Shown: positions 35,912-44,894 of the stretch, piece by piece
Numbering within the stretch: the first letter of the stretch is position 1
Layout: the number at the start of each line of letters is the position of its first letter
From: Gammaproteobacteria bacterium
Lineage (GTDB): Bacteria > Pseudomonadota > Gammaproteobacteria > Pseudomonadales > Ketobacteraceae
Direction: 5' to 3'
DNA length: 54,073 nucleotides
Assembly (NCBI GenBank): GCA_013178375.1
Contig: JABLXQ010000042.1
Span: 1 to 54,073 of the forward strand
Made by a program: the position numbers and the translations under genes
Notes under the pieces: generated by a model
Told to the model about the DNA's origin: nothing
What the model saw: only the letters and a program-made list of their open reading frames with translations
The model's database searches: none

Positions 35912-36823
35912 CTACAGATCGGAAAGATAACGGGCGCCTGTCAGGGATTCGGATATGGCCCAAAGCCGTTTACCGAAATCGATGTCCCTTGCCAGCGGAT
36001 TGAGCCGGGCTTTTCCGGTTTTGCCCTTGATTTCGAACAAACCGGTGGGGCCATAGTAGTCCCCGCCACCGATACCCTCGGCACTGGCCGCATAAATGAT
36101 AGGTTCGGCAGCCTGCTCCGGTTTGGCCACGATCCAGGCTTCCATTTTTCCCTGATACCACTGGGCGAACGCGGTTTTGGGGGTTGTTGCACCTGTCTTC
36201 CTGCCCATATCCGTTGCCGCAAAACCGGGATGGGCACTCAGGGCAATGACATTGCTGCCACTCTGCTGCAGGCGGCGGTTCAGCTCCATGGTAAAGCCTG
36301 CCGTTGCAATTTTGCTGCGGGCATAGGCTTTCCAGTTGTTGTAGGTGGTGTTATTCCAGTTGGGATCGTCGAAATCAAATTTTCCAAAACGATGGGCGAG
36401 ACTGCAGACATTCACGATGCGGGTCGGAGAACCCTTGCGAAAATAGGGCAGCAGCATGCCAGTCAACGCAAAGGCGCCCAGATAATTCGTCGCCAGATGC
36501 AATTCATAACCCTGGCTGTTGCGCGACAGATTCGGCGTAACGATGCCCGCGTTATTGATCAATATATCCAGCGTCTCAACCTGCTCGCTGAAGCGCGCCA
36601 CAAATTCCTTTATCGAGGACAGCTCGGATACATCCAGCGGCAGTATCTCAACCTCGGCTCCCGGCACCTGGGCAAGGAGATCCCGGCGGGCCTGCTTCGC
36701 CTTTTCCACACTCCGGCAGGCCATGAGAATCCGGGTATCTTTCTCAGCGAGCTTCAACGCTGCCTGAAAACCAATCCCCGCATTCGCTCCCGTAATGATG
36801 GCGGTTTTTTTTGACGCACTCAT
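35912..36823 (-). CDS. SDR, retinol dehydrogenase/WWOX-like
   Basis: A 303-residue SDR with TGANAGIGFQAALKLAE (10-26), where the motif and the following CRSVEKA basic segment suggest NADP(H). NNAGIVTPNLS, VNVCSLAHRFG and YARSKIATAGF supply the Asn, Ser, Tyr and Lys. The overall form is that of retinol dehydrogenase or protochlorophyllide-reductase-like SDRs acting on bulky hydrophobic alcohols or ketones. It is the first gene of the long minus-strand operon, preceded by an AT-rich divergent promoter region with a candidate operator at 36971. Confidence 0.88.
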   Translation of the reverse strand: MSASKKTAIITGANAGIGFQAALKLAEKDTRILMACRSVEKAKQARRDLLAQVPGAEVEILPLDVSELSSIKEFVARFSEQVETLDILINNAGIVTPNLSRNSQGYELHLATNYLGAFALTGMLLPYFRKGSPTRIVNVCSLAHRFGKFDFDDPNWNNTTYNNWKAYARSKIATAGFTMELNRRLQQSGSNVIALSAHPGFAATDMGRKTGATTPKTAFAQWYQGKMEAWIVAKPEQAAEPIIYAASAEGIGGGDYYGPTGLFEIKGKTGKARLNPLARDIDFGKRLWAISESLTGARYLSDL

Positions 36824-36970
36824 TCTTGTTCTACCTTCACATACGCCAATGCAGCTTTCACGCTGCTGACCCTGGACTGCATTTGGCTGATCTTATTATC
36901 GGTTGGTTTAGTTGGTTGGATTCGCACTCATTCCCACAAAAACCTTTGTGCCACAAAATCCATTATTAAA

Positions 36971-36981
36971 CAACCCTGTTG
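36971..36981. promoter_or_regulatory. Candidate TetR-type operator CAAC-CCT-GTTG
   Basis: A third copy of CAAC-N3-GTTG, inside TTATTAAA...ACTAGTAA. It is 147 bases upstream of the SDR start (36823) and 416 bases from the ACAD start (37398), so it may chiefly control the minus-strand operon. Confidence 0.55.
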
Positions 36982-37168
36982 ACTAGTAATTGTGGGGGGT
37001 GATAGCATCAATTCAGCAGAAAATGGTCCTGTTTGCGGCAGCAAAACCAGGCCCCGCAGACTTGGCTTTCCAGTGTCGATTTCATTGAAAAACAACGATA
37101 TTCAAGCGTTTCGCGGTTATTGACTGGTGATACCAGCAGCTTTGGCAACACCGACAGATACTGCACCA

Positions 37169-37191
37169 GCCGGCCTGCCTTGAAAGCCGGC
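37169..37191. repeat. REP-like stem-loop
   Basis: Two GCCGGC blocks separated by 11 bases, followed on the plus strand by CCCACAGCTCCCAC. The minus-strand reading GTGGGAGCTGTGGGGCCGGC resembles REP elements of pseudomonads. Only one copy is seen in this window, so repeat status is tentative. Confidence 0.3.
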
Positions 37192-37397
37192 CCCACAGCT
37201 CCCACTCAGGAGCATAACGACAAAAACAGGGGCATGCCTTAGAACAAAAGCCGGATCGCAGTAGCCAGCCTTGAGCAGTTAGTCATAGGCCTGTCGCTTC
37301 AGCCATGAGCCAAACGCTATTGCAGTCACGCGCTTTTACTTGCCTGTCCGCAGGACATGCTTGCCCCCTGCAGTTACATTTAGGGAGTCGCCTCACC

Positions 37398-39626
37398 ATG
37401 AATTTAAATCTCTCGGACGACCAACGCATGATGCGCGAGAACTTTGCGCGCTTTCTGAATGAAGAAAGCAGCAAGGTACGTGTGCGCGCAGCACAACCGA
37501 GCGGATTCGACCCGCGTCTCTGGAAGGGGCTGGCGGAAATGGGCGCCTTTTCCATGCGCGTTCCGGAGGAAGCCGGCGGTCTGGGGCTTGGCCTGCTGGA
37601 CGCTACAGTGCTGATGGAAGAAGTGGGCAGGACGCTGGCGTCCGGCCCCATTGCCGAAACCCTCGTTGCCACCCGGTTGTTGGCGCTGCTGGGGGCAGAA
37701 GCCAATGCCGAGCTGCTGGACAAGGTCATGCGCGGCGAAACCCTTGTCAGCATCGCGTTTCAGGACATAGCCGACGAGCCGGTGCAATGGGTTGCCGGCG
37801 GCGCCGTGGCGGACTTGGTGATTGCGCGCAACGGGAAACAGATCGTTCTGGTCGACGCCGTCACAGCCGTCGGTTCTGACACCGATTCAAGAGGCGAAGC
37901 GAATCTCGCATCGACACCACTCGCCGAGTTGTATCTGGCTGACGCGGCACAAACCACTCTGTCCAGCAACGCAGCAGGACTTACCGCATTCGCCCAGGCA
38001 ATCGAGGAATGGAAACTGCTGGTAGCAGCCGCTCTCTCCGGCCTGTCACGGGAAGCCGTTCAACTGGCCGCCGCCTATGCGTGCGAGCGCGAAGCATTCG
38101 GTCAACCCATTGGCACCTATCAAGCCATTTCCCACCCGCTGGCGGATCGCATCACCGACATTGACGGCGGCAAATATTTTGTCTGGAAAACCATCCATGA
38201 CATCGCCCATTCCGAACCTGAAGCCGGCGCCGAAATTTCACTGGCCGCCTGGTGGAACGCCAGAACGGCAGGCCTCGCGGTCGTTCACGCCCTGCATGTG
38301 TTCGGCGGTTATGGGTTAACGACGGAATACGATATCCACCTCTTCAATCTGCGCGCCAAAGACTGGTCATTGATTCTGGGCGATCCGGAACGTCTGCTGG
38401 AAGAAGGTGGCCGTCGACTCTACGGTGGCGAAACGGTTGCACTGCCGGATGCCGGGGACGTTTCCCTCGATTTCGATCTGGGTGATCAGGCACGTGCAAT
38501 GGCCGCCGAGCTGGACGCATTCTTTACCAAGACACTCACACCCGAGCTGAAAGCCAAGGCCCACTATTCGTTTGACGGTTTCGACGCAGGCGTGCATCGC
38601 AAGCTGGCTGAAGCCAAACTGCTGTTCCCCGACTGGCCCGTTGAGTATGGTGGTCGCGCAGCACCGCCTTATTCAATGAGCGCGTTGTCCCATGTCTGGG
38701 AGGAGCACAACTGGAGTCACCATGCGGTAGGCACAACCTCCATGGTGGGTACCATGATCCGTCGTTTCGGCAGCGACGAACTGAAACGGGATGTGCTCAG
38801 CAAAATCATTTCAGGAGAAGCCATCTGCAGCCTTGGCTATTCCGAACCTCACTGCGGATCGGACGTGTTTGCGGCAAAAACCCGCGCCACCCGCGATGGT
38901 GATGGCTGGCGTATCGATGGTTCAAAAATGTTTACCAGCGGCGCCAACATTGCGCAGTACGTCATCATGCTTACGCGCACCAATACCGACGTTGCCAAGC
39001 ACAAGGGACTTACGATGTTTATCGTTCCCCTCGATGCGCCTGGCGTTGAAGTGCAGCCGGTTTATACCTTTCAGGAAGAACGCACCAACATCACTTACTA
39101 TGAAGGCGTAAAAGTGCCGGACAGCTACCGGCTGGGTGATGTGGATGCCGGTCTGAAAGTGATGTCAGCCGGACTGGAACTTGAACACGGTGGCGGCAGC
39201 TTTGCCGGTCACCAGCGCGCCATGGTGGATGCAGCCGCAGAACTCTGCCGAGAAATCCGTTATCGCGGGCGCCCATTGATTGAAGATCCGATGGCGCAGA
39301 AGCGCCTGGCAAAATCCATGACGCATTTCTTCCTGACCGAGATGATCGCGCGCCGCTCGCTCTGGAGTGCCGTTGAGAAGCTGCCCAACCTGGCTTACGG
39401 ACCCATGGCCAAAATGTTCTCGTCCGAGAAGTTTCTGGAAGATGCTGCCGACCTGCTGGATCTGACCGCTCCCTATTCGCTGTCCAAGCGTGAAGGGGCT
39501 GCCGGCCTGCTCAACCTCAGTTATCGTCATGCCCAGGGCACGACCATCTACGGTGGCACCAGTGAAATTCACCGCAGCATGATTGCGGAGCGGGCACTGG
39601 GTCTGCCACGCAGCCGGGCAAAATAA
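37398..39626 (+). CDS. Fused double-domain acyl-CoA dehydrogenase
   Basis: A 742-residue protein from the ATG at 37398, with GGGAG about ten bases upstream; an in-frame start 31 codons earlier encodes a non-conserved leader. The first half (1 to ~370) is a beta-type ACAD ending in HVFGGYGLTTEYDIHLFNLRAK. The second half has DWPVEYGGRAAPPYS, GYSEPHCGSDVFAAKTRATRDGD and the ending YGGTSEIHRSMIAERALGLPR (718-738). This is the tandem architecture of FadE34-like enzymes of steroid side-chain oxidation, a covalent version of the alpha-beta pairs elsewhere in the window. It is the first gene of a five-gene operon. Confidence 0.92.
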   Translation: MNLNLSDDQRMMRENFARFLNEESSKVRVRAAQPSGFDPRLWKGLAEMGAFSMRVPEEAGGLGLGLLDATVLMEEVGRTLASGPIAETLVATRLLALLGAEANAELLDKVMRGETLVSIAFQDIADEPVQWVAGGAVADLVIARNGKQIVLVDAVTAVGSDTDSRGEANLASTPLAELYLADAAQTTLSSNAAGLTAFAQAIEEWKLLVAAALSGLSREAVQLAAAYACEREAFGQPIGTYQAISHPLADRITDIDGGKYFVWKTIHDIAHSEPEAGAEISLAAWWNARTAGLAVVHALHVFGGYGLTTEYDIHLFNLRAKDWSLILGDPERLLEEGGRRLYGGETVALPDAGDVSLDFDLGDQARAMAAELDAFFTKTLTPELKAKAHYSFDGFDAGVHRKLAEAKLLFPDWPVEYGGRAAPPYSMSALSHVWEEHNWSHHAVGTTSMVGTMIRRFGSDELKRDVLSKIISGEAICSLGYSEPHCGSDVFAAKTRATRDGDGWRIDGSKMFTSGANIAQYVIMLTRTNTDVAKHKGLTMFIVPLDAPGVEVQPVYTFQEERTNITYYEGVKVPDSYRLGDVDAGLKVMSAGLELEHGGGSFAGHQRAMVDAAAELCREIRYRGRPLIEDPMAQKRLAKSMTHFFLTEMIARRSLWSAVEKLPNLAYGPMAKMFSSEKFLEDAADLLDLTAPYSLSKREGAAGLLNLSYRHAQGTTIYGGTSEIHRSMIAERALGLPRSRAK

Positions 39627-39653
39627 TTGCGTCATCTTTAGGATCAATTCCCG

Positions 39654-40790
39654 ATGGAATTTGAGTGGAATCAACAGCAGAAAGACTTCCGCGCGACCGT
39701 GCGGGATTTTCTGGCAACGCATTTGCCGGATAATTGGGAAAGCATTGCCCATGGTCCGGGGTCGGCTTCCCAAAGCGATTTCTCCAGACAGTTTTGCGCG
39801 CAACTGGCGGACGCTGGCTTGCTGGTTCCCCACTGGCCCGAGCGCTGGGGCGGCCGTAACGCTGATGCCTGGTCCGCCTTCATTCTGGCTGAAGAAATGT
39901 GGGCGGCGGGTGAACCCCGTGGTGGCCAGTACATGAATGTGAACTGGATTGGCCCGACGCTGATGCGCTATGGCACACCGGCGCAACAGAACCGCTATAT
40001 TCCACCCATGGCACAGGGACAAACCCTGTGGTGCCAGGGTTTTTCGGAACCTGAAGCAGGCTCGGATCTGGCATCGTTGCGGACCAAAGCGGAGCGGCAA
40101 GGGGATCACTACTGCATCAACGGCCAGAAGATCTGGACGTCCTATGCCGGTGAAGCTGAAACCTGTTTTCTGTTGGCCAGAACGGGCGCCGGCAAAAATG
40201 GTATCTCCATTTTCCTGGTGCCCATGGATACGCTTGGCATCACGGTGGTGGAAATTCCCAGCCTCATCGGCGAAGGCGATATTCACGAAGTCTTCTTTGA
40301 AAACGTCATGGTTCCGGCCAGCGCGATGCTGGGTGAAGAAGGACAAGCCTGGGATATCGTTCGCACCGCGCTGTCACTGGAACGGGTTGGTATTCCGCGT
40401 TTTGCCCTGGCGTCGCGCATGTTGCATCGCGCTGTCGGCACGCTGAAACAACATAATCGTTTCCATCAGGGTGCAGTGGAACAATCCGCGCGGGCACAGG
40501 CTGCCTGTGAAGCGGCCCGCCTTTTCAGTTATGAAATCATTGACCAGCGTCAGAAAGGAATAACAGCGGGGCCGGAAGCAAGTGTGGCACGGGTGGCTAC
40601 GGTCAATGCCGAACGGCTGGTGGCGGAATTTGTCGTGGAGCATTTGCCTGAATCCCTCGCTGGTGGAGATCCATTGCTGCTGGCGCACCATCAACGTGGC
40701 ATCGTTGCCGGTATTGCTTCCGGCGCGGCGGAGATTCAGCTAAATCTGATTGCTACCCAGTTACTGCAGTTACCCAGGGAGCCACGCTGA
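39654..40790 (+). CDS. Acyl-CoA dehydrogenase, alpha-type subunit
   Basis: A 378-residue ACAD. HWPERWGGRNADAWS, WCQGFSEPEAGSDLASLRTKAERQGD and GQKIWTSYAGEAETCFLLART closely parallel the protein at 34646. The C-terminus SGAAEIQLNLIATQLLQLPR has Ser where YEGT-type enzymes have Glu. The stop codon overlaps the next start by one base (TGATG), so it and the next gene probably form a heteromeric ACAD. It starts 27 bases after the fused ACAD. Confidence 0.92.
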   Translation: MEFEWNQQQKDFRATVRDFLATHLPDNWESIAHGPGSASQSDFSRQFCAQLADAGLLVPHWPERWGGRNADAWSAFILAEEMWAAGEPRGGQYMNVNWIGPTLMRYGTPAQQNRYIPPMAQGQTLWCQGFSEPEAGSDLASLRTKAERQGDHYCINGQKIWTSYAGEAETCFLLARTGAGKNGISIFLVPMDTLGITVVEIPSLIGEGDIHEVFFENVMVPASAMLGEEGQAWDIVRTALSLERVGIPRFALASRMLHRAVGTLKQHNRFHQGAVEQSARAQAACEAARLFSYEIIDQRQKGITAGPEASVARVATVNAERLVAEFVVEHLPESLAGGDPLLLAHHQRGIVAGIASGAAEIQLNLIATQLLQLPREPR

Positions 40791-41692
40791 TGGATTTCGC
40801 TCCGAATTCTGACCAGATTACCCTGAACAGTGCACTTGACAAGCTGGCGTCAAAATTCGCCAGCACACCCACTGAATTCAGAGGGTTTGCGCTCGTCAAT
40901 CCGGAACTGGCACAAGAACTTGAGCTGGGCGGTTTCTTCGACGCCGCCCAGATACCCGAACTGGGCCCGGTGTCTGCGGCCATGATGGTGGAGCGACTTG
41001 CGCGTCTGCCCTACACGGCAGAAGTGGCCCTTTCGATGCTGGTCAAAGCGCAGCTGGATCGCGACTGGCCCCGGCCGTTGGCGGTGATTGAAAACGGTCG
41101 GCCCGGCCGCTTTGTAGCAGAAGCCGCGACACTGATCATTCTTGATGGTGACAAGGTTGGCGTCATCAGTCCGGCGCGCGACGCGGTCGAGTCCGTCGAT
41201 TCCCTGTTTGCCTATCCAATGGGTCGACTGAAGAAGCCTCTTCAATATAATCCGCTGCCCGATGCGGAAGCAGCCAACATTCGCAAATGGCTGCGCATTG
41301 CGCTGGCCGCAGAGGCTGCCGGCTTGTTGCAGGCCGCACTGGACGCTGTCACCGAACACCTGACGATACGGAAACAGTTTGGCCGGCCGCTCGGCAGTTT
41401 CCAGGCCATACATCACCGGATGGCCGAGTGTACCGTTCTTGCCCGTGGTGTTCGGTTGCTGGCAATCAAAGCCGCCTGGACGGGCGATGCAGGCGATGCG
41501 GCAATCGCCGCGCTGCATGCACAGGAAAGCGCGGCACGGGTCGTCTACGATCTGCACCAATTCGTGGGCGCCATGGGCATGACGCTGGAATTTCCATTGC
41601 ATCTTTGGACCTACCGTTTGAAAGCGCTGCTCTCTGAATTGAGCGGGCGTGGTGGACAAGCGCAAGCAGTTGCTGAACACTGCTTTCAATAA
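40790..41692 (+). CDS. Acyl-CoA dehydrogenase, beta-type subunit
   Basis: A 300-residue, divergent ACAD-like protein, shorter than the 345-residue counterpart at 33612. The C-terminal helical domain is the best conserved part (KQFGRPLGSFQAIHHRMAECTV and LHQFVGAMGMTLEFPLHLWTYRLK). The N-terminal domain is reduced. The start ATG overlaps the stop of the alpha-type gene. It is expected to pair with the 39654 protein and may bind FAD or only support the partner. Confidence 0.88.
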   Translation: MDFAPNSDQITLNSALDKLASKFASTPTEFRGFALVNPELAQELELGGFFDAAQIPELGPVSAAMMVERLARLPYTAEVALSMLVKAQLDRDWPRPLAVIENGRPGRFVAEAATLIILDGDKVGVISPARDAVESVDSLFAYPMGRLKKPLQYNPLPDAEAANIRKWLRIALAAEAAGLLQAALDAVTEHLTIRKQFGRPLGSFQAIHHRMAECTVLARGVRLLAIKAAWTGDAGDAAIAALHAQESAARVVYDLHQFVGAMGMTLEFPLHLWTYRLKALLSELSGRGGQAQAVAEHCFQ

Positions 41693-41727
41693 GAATGAGA
41701 ATCCGGTTAGTGGAGAACATGTAGCGT

Positions 41728-42570
41728 ATGTCCGTTCCAAGTCCTGTACGCCAATACAACAAGCTGAACCTGACTCGATCTGGTCGCCTTCTGACAATCA
41801 CCTTCAACCGGCCCGAGCTGCTGAATGCAGTCAATCTGGAAATGCTGGAAGAATTGGCGGAAGTGTTCACTTACGCCGCCGCAGATCCCGATTCGGATGT
41901 CGTAGTGCTGACCGGCGCCGGACGCGCATTTTCAGCGGGCGGCGATCTGGAACACATCGCAGGCAACGCTGCCCGGCCCGAGCAATTCGAATATGAAGCG
42001 CGCCTCGCCAAGCGGATCGTATTTTCCATGCTGGATCTGGAAAAGCCCTTGATATGCCGGCTCAATGGCCATGCAGTTGGACTCGGCGCCACCCTGGCCC
42101 TGATGTGCGATGTCATTTTCGCGGCAGACACGGCCAAGATTGGCGACCCCCATGTTGCCCTGGGGCTGGTTGCGGGTGACGGTGGCGCAGCTATCTGGCC
42201 ACAGCGCATCGGCTTCGGTCGTGCCAAAGAGTACCTGCTGACCGGTGAGTTGCTCACTGCAGCGAAGGCGCAGGAAATCGGTCTCATCAATCACTGCGTG
42301 GCCGCGAGCGAACTGGATGCAGCGGTATCGGCGTTTTGTGAGCGCATGCTGAATGGAGCCACCAAAGCCATCCGCTGGACCAAAGTGCTGATTAATCTGG
42401 AACTGAAGCGCATCGTTCATTCTGTACTGGATACAGGTTTGGCCTACGAAGGACTCAGCGCGCACTCTGCCGACCACCGCGAAGGTGTTCGGGCCCTGCA
42501 GGAGAAGCGTAAACCTGTTTTCGGCCAGCAGGATATTCCAGGCAAGGACACGCCACGCCAGGGCGATTGA
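41728..42570 (+). CDS. Enoyl-CoA hydratase/isomerase family
   Basis: A 280-residue crotonase. The oxyanion-hole segments are RAFSAGGDLEHIAG and NGHAVGLGATLALMCDVIFAAD. At the first catalytic glutamate position it has Thr or Leu, and the second reads HVALGLVAGDGGAAIWP, with Asp as the acidic residue. This form is common in hydratases/isomerases of cyclic or branched CoA esters. It directly follows the ACAD pair in the operon, consistent with hydration of their enoyl-CoA product. Confidence 0.9.
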   Translation: MSVPSPVRQYNKLNLTRSGRLLTITFNRPELLNAVNLEMLEELAEVFTYAAADPDSDVVVLTGAGRAFSAGGDLEHIAGNAARPEQFEYEARLAKRIVFSMLDLEKPLICRLNGHAVGLGATLALMCDVIFAADTAKIGDPHVALGLVAGDGGAAIWPQRIGFGRAKEYLLTGELLTAAKAQEIGLINHCVAASELDAAVSAFCERMLNGATKAIRWTKVLINLELKRIVHSVLDTGLAYEGLSAHSADHREGVRALQEKRKPVFGQQDIPGKDTPRQGD

Positions 42571-42638
42571 TTTCGCTTTTCCGCGCCCTGTTTGCCTTGT
42601 CGCTGAGGGCGCCCCATACAGTGACCTGTTGTATTTCG

Positions 42639-44774
42639 ATGCACACACAGACTGAAAGAACCAATAACAACAAAAACCGTTTACGCCGGATTTTATTGGC
42701 TCCCGCATTGCTCCTTGGCGGATTTCCTTTGACGGGTCTCGCCGGGCAACCGTCCCCCGCCGACGTGCCCACAGCAGAAACGATCACCGTCACAGCCACT
42801 CGTATCGAGCAGCCCATTTCCACACTGAGCAACAGCGTAAGTCTGGTTTCAGAACAGGATATTCAGCAGGTTTCAGCGGTGCATGCCAGCGAAATTCTGA
42901 ACCGGGTGCCGGGCGTCTGGATAACCCGTGGCAACGGCCAGGAGCACCTCACCGCCATCCGCTCGCCCGTACTGACCGGTGCTGGCAGCTGCGGCGCCTT
43001 TTATATCGCGGAAGAAGGCGTGCCCGTCCGCCCCACCGGCTTTTGCAACGTCAATGAATTGTTCGATCTCAATACCGAGCAGGCCCAGCGGATTGAAGTT
43101 CTGCGCGGCCCCGGAACCGCGCTCCACAGTTCGGATGCCCTGCACGGCGTGATCAACGTCATCAGCCAGGAATCGTCGCTAGAAGGCGAAGGACTGGTTG
43201 CCGTCGAAGCCGGTCCCAATGACTACGCCCGCGTCAAAGCCAGCACCAGCGACAGCCAGGGGCAATGGGGCTATCGCGTCAACGTCAACGGCGCATCCGA
43301 CGGCGGGTATCAGGACGACTCCGGATTCGACCAGCAAAAACTGACAGCGCGCCTGGATTATCTCGGTGACGAGTGGTCCAGCTTCAGCCTCTTCAGCGCC
43401 AGTAACCTGAATCAGGAAACTGCCGGCTACGTGGTCGGGACCGATGCCTATAAAGATGACGATCTCCGCCGGGAAAATCCCAATCCGGAAGCCTATCGCG
43501 ACAGTCAATCCGAGCGCTGGCAAACCCATTTTGAACGCGCTCTGGCGAACGACAGCGTGCTGATCATTACCCCTTATGCACGTTATTCCGAAATGGAATT
43601 CCTGATGCATTATTTGCCCGGCGAGCCGGTGGAAGAAAATGGTCAAACCAGTGCAGGAATTCAGACTACCTACCGCACACCGGTCGGCGCCCGCCTGATC
43701 CTGACCCAGGGTGTGGACGCCGAAATCACCGATGCCTACCTGAAGCAAACGCAGGCCGAAGCATTCTCGTGGTCAATCCCGGCCGGCAAGCAATACGACT
43801 ACGCAGTGGCAGCCCGGTTACTGGCGGCGTTCATGACAGCGGAACAGCAATTGACCGACCGCGTGCGTGTGTCACTGGGCGGCCGCTACGAAACGCTGGA
43901 ATACGATTACGACAATCGCATGATCAGCGGCAATACCGATGGCAATGGCAATCCGTGCGTGAATACCGCGACAGGAGCGACCGGTTGCCGTTACACCCGG
44001 CCGGAAGATAGGACCGACGATTTTGAAAATCTGTCGGTAAACGCGGGGATTGTTTATCACCTTAGCGATGCATTCATTCCCAGCGCCCGACTCAGTCATG
44101 GGTTCCGCGCACCGCAGGCGACGGAACTGTATCGCCTGCAGGCGGGCCAGCTGATTTCCAATCTTGATTCAGAAGAACTCAACAGCGCCGAACTGGCTTT
44201 CAAGGGCGCAATGGGTGCCGTCAGTTACGATCTGGCCAGCTTCTATATGAAAAAGAACAACGTGATTTTCCAGTCTTCGGATCGGCAGAACCTGGATAAC
44301 GGACAGACCCGCCACTACGGTCTGGAATATCAATTGCTCTGGCAAATGGCCGAACAGTGGGATATCGCTGCCGGTGGCACCTTTGCCCGTCATCAATATA
44401 GCGAGGATGTTACTGAACCCGGCTCCAGCACGCTGCTGCACACCGATGGCAACGACATCGTTTCCGCTCCCCACCGCATGAGTTCAGTACAACTGGGCTG
44501 GCAACCGGTCGCTGCCACGCGGCTGGAAATGGAATGGGTATCCATGGGCGAGTACTACACCGATCTGGCAAACCTGCACAGCTATGAAGGCCACGACCTG
44601 CTGCACCTGCGATTGCGCCAGCAGGTCAGCGACGCCATCAACGTGGGCCTGCGCATTACCAACCTGACCAACAAAGATTATGCCGAACGGGCGGATTACA
44701 ACAGCATTGCGGGGGACCGTTATTTCGTCGGGCAACCGCGATCCGTATTTGGCGATGTGCAGTTTCGGTTTTAG
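42639..44774 (+). CDS. TonB-dependent outer-membrane receptor
   Basis: About 711 residues from the ATG at 42639; a TTG at 42567 overlapping the crotonase stop is also in frame, and no start has a strong ribosome site. A basic, hydrophobic signal peptide (RRILLAPALLLGGFPLTGLAG) ends near residue 36. A TonB-box-like ETITVTATR is at 47-55, and the plug covers about 55-180 with C118 and C136. The 22-strand barrel ends in a C-terminal Phe (VFGDVQFRF). Placement directly behind the acyl-CoA oxidation genes suggests uptake of the hydrophobic growth substrate, although vitamin B12 or siderophore transport is possible. Confidence 0.92.
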   Translation: MHTQTERTNNNKNRLRRILLAPALLLGGFPLTGLAGQPSPADVPTAETITVTATRIEQPISTLSNSVSLVSEQDIQQVSAVHASEILNRVPGVWITRGNGQEHLTAIRSPVLTGAGSCGAFYIAEEGVPVRPTGFCNVNELFDLNTEQAQRIEVLRGPGTALHSSDALHGVINVISQESSLEGEGLVAVEAGPNDYARVKASTSDSQGQWGYRVNVNGASDGGYQDDSGFDQQKLTARLDYLGDEWSSFSLFSASNLNQETAGYVVGTDAYKDDDLRRENPNPEAYRDSQSERWQTHFERALANDSVLIITPYARYSEMEFLMHYLPGEPVEENGQTSAGIQTTYRTPVGARLILTQGVDAEITDAYLKQTQAEAFSWSIPAGKQYDYAVAARLLAAFMTAEQQLTDRVRVSLGGRYETLEYDYDNRMISGNTDGNGNPCVNTATGATGCRYTRPEDRTDDFENLSVNAGIVYHLSDAFIPSARLSHGFRAPQATELYRLQAGQLISNLDSEELNSAELAFKGAMGAVSYDLASFYMKKNNVIFQSSDRQNLDNGQTRHYGLEYQLLWQMAEQWDIAAGGTFARHQYSEDVTEPGSSTLLHTDGNDIVSAPHRMSSVQLGWQPVAATRLEMEWVSMGEYYTDLANLHSYEGHDLLHLRLRQQVSDAINVGLRITNLTNKDYAERADYNSIAGDRYFVGQPRSVFGDVQFRF

Positions 44775-44786
44775 GACATATTAAAA

Positions 44787-44839
44787 AACCTCTGAATAAC
44801 GCGGTAGTTTCATATTCCGTCGTCATTCAGAGGTTCTTT
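44787..44839. terminator. Rho-independent terminator between convergent genes
   Basis: AACCTCTGAATAACG pairs with CGTCATTCAGAGGTT (one wobble), followed by CTTT on the plus strand and preceded by a six-base A-run giving a minus-strand T-run. It serves the receptor gene and probably also the convergent thioesterase gene. Confidence 0.8.
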
Positions 44840-44894
44840 GATCAATATCGAATTCGATTCCTTGTTTCAGGATCAATCCTACATTGCAACTTTG

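Larger units (their letters stand above)
36824..37397. other. 574-bp divergent intergenic region
   Basis: This region separates the SDR operon (-) from the ACAD operon (+). It holds the candidate operator at 36971, a small hairpin CTGGT-GAT-ACCAG at 37124 and a GCCGGC stem-loop at 37169. Short open frames here (for example 37008-37205 on the minus strand) have no start signal or family resemblance, and I do not call them genes. The right half is more GC-rich and repeat-like than the AT-rich operator end. Confidence 0.5.

Noticed and set aside
37008-37205. 65-codon minus-strand frame in the 574-bp gap
   Set aside because: No convincing start signal. The composition follows hairpin and repeat-like sequence.
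39165-40346. 393-codon open frame antisense to two ACAD genes
   Set aside because: Shadow of conserved ACAD codons; no ribosome site or family features.
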